Assembly (NCBI GenBank): GCA_030067055.1
Contig: JASJAL010000246.1
Span: 1-11,728 of the forward strand
Length of the DNA stretch: 11,728 bases
DNA from: Kiloniellales bacterium
Lineage (GTDB): Bacteria > Pseudomonadota > Alphaproteobacteria > Kiloniellales > JAKSBE01
Direction: 5' to 3'
The position numbers and the translations under genes are program-made. The notes beneath the pieces were generated by a model. It was given only the letters and a program-made list of their open reading frames with translations. It did no database searches and had not been told where the DNA came from. Shown in pieces: positions 6,328 to 11,728 of this stretch. Within the stretch, counting starts at the first letter, position 1, and every line of letters begins with the position of its first letter.

Positions 6328-7791
6328 TCACTGAACGACGAGCTTGACCTTCTCTCCCGCCTTGAGGCCTGCGCCGGGCGCCAAGCCGTTCAGGGTCCGG
6401 AAACGCTTTTCGGGCAGATCGTCGAAGGGCGTCCGAGCGGCCAGCGAGGACACCGTCTCGCCGCGCTTGACGGTATGGATGCGCAGGCGATTGGGCTTGA
6501 TCGCCGCCGCTTCCTCGGCGCTGAGTCGGCGGAAGCTGTAGGTCGTGCGCCGCAGGTCGACGGAGAGGCTCTCGGTCACCGAAAGCGGGGTCGCGAAGAG
6601 GAAACGGTAGATCGTGTTCGAGTCGAAGCCGATCGCCACCAAGCGGACGTCGAGTTGCCCGCTCCGGGAGTTGATCCGGGTGGTTGCGGTCGCCGATGGC
6701 AGGCCGTTGATCTCCAGATCCTCGACCCTGGAGAGCTGGGCCTTGGGCGCCCAGACTTCGCGGATGTGGCGGGCCGGCCCCCGGGTATCCCTTGCCAGGT
6801 CGAAGATGATCCGCGAATCCCGCGGCCCCAGCGCCAGCACCGCTTTCTGGCTATTGATCATGCGGAAGCTCTCGGGCACCTCGAAGGCGAAGCGCAGGTC
6901 GGGATGGATGAAGCTGTTGCCGCGAATGATCCCCTGCGATGGATTGTCGCCGTAGAGCAGGCCATCGATCTTCGAAAGATAGGTATCCCGCGCGACGATG
7001 GGATTGGCCACCGGCTTGGCGCCGGCGGCCTGGGCCGCCTTCTGGATCCGATCGGTGGTGCGCGGGTGGGTCTGCATGATATCGAACTTGTCGGCCTCGC
7101 CGGGCTTGCCGCGCAGCTCCGCCTCCAGCCGGCTGTGCGCCTGCAGCTTCTCGAGGAAGCTCGACATGCCCTTGGGGTCGTAGCCGGCCCGCGAGAGGTA
7201 GCGGACCCCGAGCGTGTCGGCCTCGAACTCCTGGTCTCGGGAGTAGCTCTGCAGCGCGATGTTCGCGGCACCCCCGGCGGCATCCGCCGCCGGGCCGCCG
7301 ACTATTACGCCCAGCAGGGTGGTCGCGACCCCGGCCGCTACGGCGTTGCCGTAGCGCTCGGCCGAGTGGCGCGCGGTCACGTGGCCGATCTCGTGGGCCA
7401 GCACGCCGGCGACCTCGGCCTCGTTCTCGGCCAGGGCCATCAGGCCGCGGGTGATGTAGACGTAGCCGCCGGGCAGCGCGAAGGCGTTGACGATCGGGGT
7501 GTCGAGGACGGTGAAGGTAAACTGCAGGTTGGGCAGCTCCGAGGTCCTGGCCAGCTTGTTGCCCAGGCTCGTGACGTAGGCCGTGAGTTCGGGATCCTCC
7601 TGATAGCCGCCGCCGAACTCCTGCAGGATCTTGGGGTGCTCCTGGAGGCCGAGCCGCTGCTCGTCCTCGGGCCCCATGCCGGCGGTGAAGATCCGCCGTC
7701 CGGTCGCCGGCGCCGTCTCGCAGGCGGCCAGCAGCGGCAGGACCAGGACTGCCATGCCGACAAGAAATAGCTTCCCAAGGCCTCGAAGCAT
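6328..7791 (-). CDS. M48-family zinc metalloprotease lipoprotein with LysM-like C-terminus
   Basis: A 487-residue envelope protease. Residues 1-24 are a lipoprotein signal peptide ending in lipobox LAAC (C24); the +2 residue is Glu. The M48 domain has VNAFALPGGYVYITRG (101-116), the zinc motif HEIGH (133-137) and SRDQEFEAD (184-192), in which E188 is the expected third zinc ligand. Later come QTHPRTTDRIQ (240-250), typical of BepA/LoiP-like proteins, a long beta-rich region, and a LysM-like end (about 438-487) beginning RIHTVKRGETVSSLA and closing LKAGEKVKLVV. It probably degrades misfolded outer-membrane or periplasmic proteins, as BepA does in E. coli; this is by family only. ATG 7791 is chosen over GTG 7827 because it places the signal peptide at the N-terminus and has GAGGGA about 11 bases upstream. 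It is convergent with the phosphatase-like gene, 90 bases apart. Confidence 0.92.
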   Translation of the reverse strand: MLRGLGKLFLVGMAVLVLPLLAACETAPATGRRIFTAGMGPEDEQRLGLQEHPKILQEFGGGYQEDPELTAYVTSLGNKLARTSELPNLQFTFTVLDTPIVNAFALPGGYVYITRGLMALAENEAEVAGVLAHEIGHVTARHSAERYGNAVAAGVATTLLGVIVGGPAADAAGGAANIALQSYSRDQEFEADTLGVRYLSRAGYDPKGMSSFLEKLQAHSRLEAELRGKPGEADKFDIMQTHPRTTDRIQKAAQAAGAKPVANPIVARDTYLSKIDGLLYGDNPSQGIIRGNSFIHPDLRFAFEVPESFRMINSQKAVLALGPRDSRIIFDLARDTRGPARHIREVWAPKAQLSRVEDLEINGLPSATATTRINSRSGQLDVRLVAIGFDSNTIYRFLFATPLSVTESLSVDLRRTTYSFRRLSAEEAAAIKPNRLRIHTVKRGETVSSLAARTPFDDLPEKRFRTLNGLAPGAGLKAGEKVKLVVQ

Positions 7792-7902
7792 CGCCTTCGC
7801 TGTCCCTCTTTCGCCTTCACGTTCCACGGATATAGGCGCATCCCCGCCGCGCCCAGCGTCCGCGAGGCGGCATCTTAACCGTCGAACCGGAGCCTGGCGA
7901 GC

Positions 7903-7953
7903 CGCCGGCGCCTGACAAGGCGGTGATCGAACTGGAAGTTCCAGGCGCCGGCG
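7903..7953 (-). terminator. Long inverted repeat after the nuclease gene
   Basis: A perfect 12-bp inverted repeat (CGCCGGCGCCTG 7903-7914 with CAGGCGCCGGCG 7942-7953) begins directly after the nuclease stop. It encloses a second stem, GAACT (7929-7933) with AGTTC (7937-7941). It lies between two minus-strand genes and may end the nuclease transcript; no T-run follows on that strand. The rest of the gap (7792-7902) shows nothing else. Confidence 0.4.
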
Positions 7954-8802
7954 CTACTCCGCCAGCACCTCGATCTGCTCGGGATGGCTGGCGGCGATGC
8001 TCGGCCCGTTCAGCGACTTCAGCCAGCCGCGCACGCGCAGGCGCCGGCCGCGGTAGTCCTCCGGGGCGATGCCTTCGGCGGCGAAGAGCTTCCAGGCCTT
8101 TGGCGCGATGGAGATCGTGAAGTCGGTCTTCCAGTCCGGTCCGAAGTTCAGATAGACCCGGCCCCGGACCTTCGCGGCCGCGAGCACGCGACCCTCGACC
8201 AGCTGGAAGCTGCCGATGTCCGCCGCGGCCGCCTCGGGCGACCGCAGAGCGTAGAAGGGATGGGCCCAGATCCCCAGGCCGGCCGCCCGCGCGGCCCGCT
8301 CCCGGGCCAGCATCTCGGCGACCAGGGCGCGGTTGTCGGCGAAGCTGTAGACCCGGGCCAGGCCACGGTCCAGGAGCGCGCCTTGGATCCAGAGCCCGTC
8401 CTCGCGCAGGAGATGGGCGAGCCAGCGGCCGTGGCGGTCCTCGCGGCGGCCGGTGAAGGCCAGGCCGAGCTTGCGGTCGAGCGCGAGCGCCTCGAGCGCG
8501 GCCTTGGCCGCCTCGGCCAGGGGCCAGGCCTGAACGCCGCGCCGGCCGAGCGGCAGCTTGGGCGCCTGCAGGCCGACCAGGCGGACCTCGCGGCCGCTGT
8601 CGAGCACCAGGGTGTCGCCGTCGACCACCGCCGTAGCCCGGTGCCAGGCCTCGGGCTTCAGGGCCTCCGGCGTGGCCGGCGCCGGCCCGGCCAGCGCGGG
8701 CGCGGCGGCTAAGACCACGAGATACAAGGTAAATAGAGCGGGACGGCGCAGGGACGGGGGCAAGGGGCCGGTTCCTCGAAGGCTTCCAGAGAAGGCGTGC
8801 AC
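7954..8802 (-). CDS. Secreted thermonuclease-like (SNase fold) protein with altered active site
   Basis: A 282-residue protein with an N-terminal hydrophobic segment (about 22-38, ending APALA), likely a signal peptide for export. The SNase-fold domain spans about 52-183. VVDGDTLVL (59-67) keeps the Asp corresponding to D21 of staphylococcal nuclease, R74 corresponds to R35, and R126 in DRHGR to R87. The usual VDTPE is LQAPK (78-82), so the equivalents of D40, T41 and E43 are Gln, Ala and Lys. Later motifs GLARVYSFADNR (147-158) and AAGLGIWAHPFY (173-184) are typical of alphaproteobacterial members. Residues about 195-282 form a second beta-rich, possibly OB-like domain (RVYLNFGPDWKTDFT, RRLRVRGWL). 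GTG 8802 is the longest start and lacks a ribosome-binding site; TTG 8763, with GAGGA nine bases upstream, is a serious alternative and still keeps the signal segment. Nuclease activity is uncertain. Confidence 0.85.
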   Translation of the reverse strand: MHAFSGSLRGTGPLPPSLRRPALFTLYLVVLAAAPALAGPAPATPEALKPEAWHRATAVVDGDTLVLDSGREVRLVGLQAPKLPLGRRGVQAWPLAEAAKAALEALALDRKLGLAFTGRREDRHGRWLAHLLREDGLWIQGALLDRGLARVYSFADNRALVAEMLARERAARAAGLGIWAHPFYALRSPEAAAADIGSFQLVEGRVLAAAKVRGRVYLNFGPDWKTDFTISIAPKAWKLFAAEGIAPEDYRGRRLRVRGWLKSLNGPSIAASHPEQIEVLAE

Positions 8803-8818
8803 CGCGGCGCGCTTTGGT

Positions 8819-8824
8819 TATAGT
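8819..8824 (+). promoter_or_regulatory. Candidate -10 element for the iminopeptidase gene
   Basis: TATAGT, matching five of six consensus -10 bases, lies 33 bases before the ATG at 8858 in the divergent gap. No clear -35 is found at the right distance, so this is only a candidate by eye. Confidence 0.3.
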
Positions 8825-8857
8825 GTCGCCGCGTTTTCCTGGGTAGCGAAAGCCGAG

Positions 8858-9820
8858 ATGTTCGGAACAGCCACACTGCGCAGCGATCTCTACCCGCCGA
8901 TCAAGCCCAGCGAGACCGGCAGGCTGGAGCTCACCGGCGGCCACGTCATGTACTGGGAGACCCTGGGCAATCCCAAGGGGCCGGCCGTGGTCTTCCTGCA
9001 CGGGGGGCCGGGCGCCGGCGCGGCCCCGGACCACCGCCGCTTCTTCGATCCGGCGCACTACCGCATCGTGGTCTACGACCAGCGGGGTGCCGGGCGCTCG
9101 ACCCCGCTGGGCGAGGTCCGGGACAACACCACCCAGGACCTGATCGCCGACCTGGAGCGGCTGCGCGAGCACCTCGGGCTCCCGGGCTGGCTGGTTTTCG
9201 GCGGTTCCTGGGGCAGTACCCTGGCCCTGGCTTACGCCCAGGCCCATCCCGAGCGGGTCAAGGCGCTGATCCTGCGCGGCATCTTCCTCTGCCGGCCGCC
9301 GGAGATCGACTGGTTCATCCGCGGCATGGGGACCTTCTTCCCCGAGCACTGGCGCCGTTTCGCCGAGTTCCTGCCCGAGGCGGAAAGGGACGACCTTCTG
9401 GCCGCCTATCACCGGCGTCTGATGGATCCGGATCCGGAGGTCCACCTGCCGGCGGCGCGGGCCTGGAGCGTCTACGAGGGCGCCTGCTCGACCTTGCTGC
9501 CCAGCCCCGAGACCGTGGCCGCCTTCGGCGAGGATCGTCTGGCATTGAGCCTGGCGCGGATCGAGGCGCACTACTTCGCCAACCGGATCTTCCTGGCCGA
9601 GAACGCTCTGCTCGACAACGTCGAGCGGATCCGCCAGATCCCGTCGGTGATCATCCAGGGCCGCTACGACGTGGTCTGCCCGATCGCGACCGCCGAGGAC
9701 CTACACCTGGCCTGGCCCGAGGCGGACTACGTCGTGGTCCCCGATGCCGGGCACTCGGCCATGGAGCCGGGAATCCGCCGGGCCCTGGTCTCGGCGATGG
9801 AGAAGTTCAAGAATCTCTAG
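8858..9820 (+). CDS. pip: Proline iminopeptidase (alpha/beta hydrolase, S33)
   Basis: A 320-residue cytosolic enzyme of the S33 family, which releases N-terminal proline from peptides. The oxyanion motif HGGPG is at 48-52. DQRGAGRSTP (74-83) and NTTQDLIADLERLREHLG (90-107) are classic proline iminopeptidase blocks. The nucleophile is S117 in GGSWGSTLALAYAQ, with D271 (QGRYDVVCP) and H299 (PDAGHS) completing the triad. LILRGIFLCR (137-146) and WSVYEGACSTL (203-213) are also family-typical. Length matches the usual 310-325 residues. ATG 8858 fits where homologs begin (MFGTATLRSDLYPPI); the ribosome-binding site is weak. The gene ends 15 bases before the glutathione peroxidase gene, so an operon is likely. 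Activity on other amino-terminal residues or esters cannot be excluded from sequence. Confidence 0.94.
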   Translation: MFGTATLRSDLYPPIKPSETGRLELTGGHVMYWETLGNPKGPAVVFLHGGPGAGAAPDHRRFFDPAHYRIVVYDQRGAGRSTPLGEVRDNTTQDLIADLERLREHLGLPGWLVFGGSWGSTLALAYAQAHPERVKALILRGIFLCRPPEIDWFIRGMGTFFPEHWRRFAEFLPEAERDDLLAAYHRRLMDPDPEVHLPAARAWSVYEGACSTLLPSPETVAAFGEDRLALSLARIEAHYFANRIFLAENALLDNVERIRQIPSVIIQGRYDVVCPIATAEDLHLAWPEADYVVVPDAGHSAMEPGIRRALVSAMEKFKNL

Positions 9821-9835
9821 GCGGGAAGGTATCCT

Positions 9836-10387
9836 ATGGAGAATCCGATCGTTGTCGGGTCGGACGGAGGGAACGCGCGGGACGCGTCCTCCGCGGGGCA
9901 GCGCGCCCACGCCTTCGACTTCACCGCGATCGACGGCGCGCCCTTGCCGCTCTCCGGCTACGCCGGCAAGGCGCTGCTGGTGGTCAATACCGCGTCGCGC
10001 TGCGGCTTCACCGGGCAGTACAGGGCGCTGCAGGCGCTCTGGAGCGACTACCGCGACCGCGGTCTGGTCGTTCTCGGTGTGCCCTCGAACGACTTCGGCG
10101 GCCAGGAGCCGGGCAGCGAGGCCGAGATCCGGGCTCTCTGCGACGACGACTATGGCGTCGATTTCCCGCTGACTGTGAAGACCCGGGTGCGCGGCCCCGA
10201 AGCCCATCCCTTCTACCGCTGGGCCCGCGCCGAGGCCGGCGGCCTGGCGGCGCCCAAGTGGAACTTCCACAAGTACCTGATCGCCCCGGACGGCCGCCTG
10301 GCCGCCTGGTTCTATTCCTGGACCACGCCCAGGGCCCGTCGTCTGCGCCGCGCCGTGGAGGCGGTCCTGCCCGAGGGCGCCGGCTGA
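9836..10387 (+). CDS. Glutathione peroxidase family protein (Cys type)
   Basis: A 183-residue thiol peroxidase of the GPx family that reduces hydrogen peroxide or organic hydroperoxides using thioredoxin or glutathione. The peroxidatic cysteine is C56 in NTASRCGFTGQY, where animal enzymes have selenocysteine. The other tetrad residues are visible: Q90 in NDFGGQEPGS, and W142/N143 in PKWNFHKYL. C102 (IRALCDDDYGVDFP) is a candidate resolving cysteine, which would favour thioredoxin as reductant; this is inference. Residues 1-25 before AFDFTAIDG form a longer N-terminal extension than is usual (Gly/Ser/Asp-rich), with no signal peptide character. ATG 9836 is supported by AAGG six bases upstream. 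The position 15 bases after the iminopeptidase stop suggests co-transcription, though the two enzymes have no obvious functional link. Confidence 0.93.
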   Translation: MENPIVVGSDGGNARDASSAGQRAHAFDFTAIDGAPLPLSGYAGKALLVVNTASRCGFTGQYRALQALWSDYRDRGLVVLGVPSNDFGGQEPGSEAEIRALCDDDYGVDFPLTVKTRVRGPEAHPFYRWARAEAGGLAAPKWNFHKYLIAPDGRLAAWFYSWTTPRARRLRRAVEAVLPEGAG

Positions 10388-10410
10388 GGATCCACGCCGG
10401 TGGCTTGCGC

Positions 10411-10441
10411 TTGACAGCGGCGGGCGCCCTTCGCGCATACT
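10411..10441 (+). promoter_or_regulatory. Candidate promoter for the 10545 gene
   Basis: A perfect -35 hexamer TTGACA (10411-10416) is followed after 19 bases by CATACT (10436-10441), a four-of-six -10 match. Other alignments of the -10 (ATACTT, TACTTA) are possible. It lies 24 bases after the peroxidase stop and about 100 bases before the next start, implying a separate transcript. The long spacer lowers confidence. Confidence 0.45.
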
Positions 10442-10544
10442 TAGGGCGGGCAACCCTGGCGTGTTCGGCGGCCGCACGCCGCCAGATTCCCTCTGTCCCG
10501 GCCCCCGGGATGGACAGAAATTCCATGCGACGACAGGGGACGAC

Positions 10545-11048
10545 ATGAAGATCCAGATCGACGAAACCGACTTCCAGCAACTGTCACCCGCGGTGCAGCG
10601 CGAGCTGCTCGAGCGCTTCGCCGGCGACAGCGGCGTCTACAGCCGCAGAAGGCGGCGCGCCAAGCCGGCGAAGCTGGACTGGCGCCGGCCCCTCGACCTC
10701 TCGCCCGAGCAGGCCCAGCGCCTGGTGCACGGGCTCTCCGAGGACCACCGGCGGCGCCTGGCACTCTTCGCCCGCAAGAACGGCCGGGTCCGGATGAAGG
10801 AGATCCTGGCCCTGACCGGCGAGACCGACCTGCGCGCGACCACCGCTTTCCAGCGCGTGGTGACTCGCCGGCTGCGCCGCCTGATCGAGGACCCGGAACG
10901 CAAGGCCCAGCTGATCGCCTGGGACTTCGACGCCACCAAGTGGGACGAGGACCGAATCACCATCGTCGACGGCGTCTACTACGTCAGCGAGTCGACCGCC
11001 GCGGCCCTGCGGGCCTGCCTGAAGCCCAAGGGCGGCAAGGCGAACTAG
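10545..11048 (+). CDS. Hypothetical basic protein, possible winged-helix DNA binder
   Basis: I do not recognise a named family. From ATG 10545, with AGGGGA four bases upstream, the protein has 167 residues; a start at GTG 10461 is possible but adds a Pro/Gly-rich stretch with no ribosome-binding site, so it is rejected. Visible parts are an N-terminal segment MKIQIDETDFQQLSPAVQRE, a short very basic linker RRRRRAKPAK (34-43), and a compact helical region (about 51-127) containing DLSPEQAQRLVHGLSEDHRR and RVRMKEILALTG. Then come TAFQRVVTRRLRRLIED (100-116) and a beta hairpin around ITIVDGVYYVSESTA (138-152). The helix-turn-helix-plus-hairpin order suggests a winged-helix domain, but this is inference from pattern only. 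Codon use matches the neighbours. A promoter-like sequence precedes it. Confidence 0.72.
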   Translation: MKIQIDETDFQQLSPAVQRELLERFAGDSGVYSRRRRRAKPAKLDWRRPLDLSPEQAQRLVHGLSEDHRRRLALFARKNGRVRMKEILALTGETDLRATTAFQRVVTRRLRRLIEDPERKAQLIAWDFDATKWDEDRITIVDGVYYVSESTAAALRACLKPKGGKAN

Positions 11049-11140
11049 GACCCGTCGGGTCGACGGCCGGCCGGCTACGTGCGACGCTTTCGAAAGGTTG
11101 CTCCGGCGGACGCCGGCGCGCCGGGGAGGCGCGGGCTGCG

Positions 11141-11446
11141 ATGAGCGATGCTGACACCAAGCCACGCGGCAAGGCCCGGCCGAGAGTCGAGCGGCCGCGG
11201 ATGCACAAGGTCATCCTGGTCAACGACGACTTCACGCCGCGGGAATTCGTGGTGAAGGTCCTCAAGGCGGTCTTCGGCATGGACGAGGACGGGGCCTACG
11301 CCGTGATGATGACCGCCCACCAGCGCGGTGCCTGCGTCGTCGCGGTCTTCACCAAGGACGTCGCCGAGACCAAGGCCGACCAGGGCACCGACGCCGGCCG
11401 CGCCGCCGGCTACCCGCTGCTCTTCACCACCGAGCCGGAGCAATAG
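11141..11446 (+). CDS. clpS: ATP-dependent Clp protease adaptor ClpS (ClpS2-like)
   Basis: A 101-residue adaptor that delivers proteins bearing destabilising N-terminal residues to ClpAP. The flexible N-terminal tail (1-20) is basic. The core begins HKVILVNDDFTPREF (22-36), with N28/D29 matching E. coli N34/D35, which bind the N-degron amino group. H60 in MMTAHQRG matches H66. KDVAETKA (72-79) and YPLLFTTEPE (91-100) close the domain. The E. coli gatekeeper M40 corresponds here to R34. The PREF and MMTAH pattern and the FTTEPE end resemble, from memory, the second ClpS (ClpS2) of alphaproteobacteria such as Agrobacterium. ATG 11141 is preceded by GGGGAGG at 11123-11129. No clpA follows in the window; the next gene faces the other way. 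Confidence 0.94.
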   Translation: MSDADTKPRGKARPRVERPRMHKVILVNDDFTPREFVVKVLKAVFGMDEDGAYAVMMTAHQRGACVVAVFTKDVAETKADQGTDAGRAAGYPLLFTTEPEQ

Positions 11447-11497
11447 GGCGTCTCCCGGTCCGCTGCGGCCCCGGCGTCGACGGACCTAGCGATCTTC

Positions 11498-11601
11498 CCG
11501 ATCAGACGCGTTCCCGTCTGGCCGGGAGTCGTGCGCTGACACTCAGAAGTTGGGGCGTTACATCCGGCCAGATGGATCGCAAAGCGAGTCCATCTGATCG
11601 G
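11498..11601. repeat. Palindrome cluster between clpS and the next gene
   Basis: A 9-bp inverted repeat (CCGATCAGA 11498-11506, TCTGATCGG 11593-11601) brackets two hairpins. CAGACG (11503-11508) pairs with CGTCTG (11515-11520), and CAGATGGA+TCGC (11569-11580) pairs with GCGA+TCCATCTG (11584-11596, one bulged G, loop AAA). The hexamer CAGAYG thus occurs four times, in alternating orientation. The CTGATCGGATAGCGC end resembles, from memory, palindromic intergenic repeats scattered in alphaproteobacterial genomes. It lies between convergent genes and could also act as a bidirectional terminator. Confidence 0.55.
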
Positions 11602-11629
11602 ATAGCGCCCTGGAGCGCGGCAAGTCCAG

Positions 11630-11728
11630 CTAGGACCGGAAACGCTCAGCTTCCAGCGCCTTCACGATCTCGCGGCCGCGCGCCGCGTAGGCCGGCGCCT
11701 GGGCGAGGTCGAGGTAGCCGCCCACCAC
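11630..11728 (-). CDS. Unidentified gene, last 32 codons only (5' part outside window)
   Basis: Reading the minus strand from the window edge gives an open frame of 32 codons ending in TAG (11630-11632). Its peptide starts VVGGYLDLAQAPAYAARGRE and ends in EAERFRS. Third codon positions are almost all G or C, as in the real genes here, which supports coding. The fragment is too short to name, and no family is proposed. It is convergent with clpS, 183 bases apart. Confidence 0.5.
   Translation of the reverse strand: MVGGYLDLAQAPAYAARGREIVKALEAERFRS

Noticed and set aside
6250..7770. 506-codon open frame on the plus strand
   Set aside because: It lies wholly antisense to the M48 protease, whose zinc motif, lipobox and codon use are clear. 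Long antisense frames are common in GC-rich DNA, and the product is low-complexity Gly/Arg/Asp-rich.
7817..9571. 584-codon open frame on the minus strand
   Set aside because: It overlaps the nuclease gene in another frame and runs antisense through most of the iminopeptidase. The product is Arg/Pro/Gly-rich with no motif.
9836..10387. Selenocysteine in the glutathione peroxidase
   Set aside because: The active-site codon is TGC (Cys56), with no in-frame TGA, so it is the cysteine form.
10461..10544. Upstream GTG extension of the 10545 gene
   Set aside because: The added residues are Pro/Gly-rich and non-conserved in look, while ATG 10545 has AGGGGA just upstream.
1..11728. CRISPR array, phage, insertion sequence or defence island
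   Set aside because: No spaced direct repeats, transposase, integrase or known defence gene motifs were seen; composition is uniform apart from the A/T-rich carD leader.

Overview
This is an 11.7 kb stretch of a GC-rich chromosome, most likely from an alphaproteobacterium of the Rhodospirillales type. The evidence is the strong G/C preference at third codon positions, the order helicase / S4 RNA-binding protein / 7Fe ferredoxin / CarD that is common in alphaproteobacteria, and a ClpS of the alphaproteobacterial second (ClpS2-like) type. No phage, insertion sequence, CRISPR array, tRNA or rRNA is visible. It reads as ordinary core chromosome with several lineage-specific genes of unclear function.

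Left part (1-4324): the C-terminal half of a large RNA/DNA helicase overlaps by 4 bases an Hsp15-like S4 protein. A DUF938 methyltransferase follows on the minus strand, divergent from a TerB-fold protein that runs into fdxA with 6 bases between them. A 322-base gap after fdxA holds five small hairpins and an A/T-rich promoter-like segment. It leads to carD, an RNA polymerase-binding transcription factor, which ends at a strong hairpin.

Middle part (4325-7791): an unrecognised multi-pass membrane protein comes first. Next is a protein with the fold signature of calcineurin-like phosphatases in which nearly every metal ligand is replaced, so it is probably a pseudo-enzyme. Convergent to it is an M48 zinc metalloprotease lipoprotein with a LysM-like C-terminus, likely an envelope quality-control protease.

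Right part (7954-11728): a secreted staphylococcal-nuclease-like protein with altered active-site residues (minus) is divergent from a proline iminopeptidase. The iminopeptidase is followed 15 bases later by a cysteine glutathione peroxidase, probably in the same operon. Then come a conserved-looking small basic protein with its own promoter-like sequence, and clpS, the N-degron adaptor for ClpAP. The window closes with a dense cluster of palindromes and the last 32 codons of an unidentified minus-strand gene.

No complete new multi-gene system is evident. The most interesting items are the degenerate phosphatase, the structured carD leader, the nuclease with substituted catalytic carboxylates, the palindrome cluster after clpS, and the substituted gatekeeper position in ClpS.
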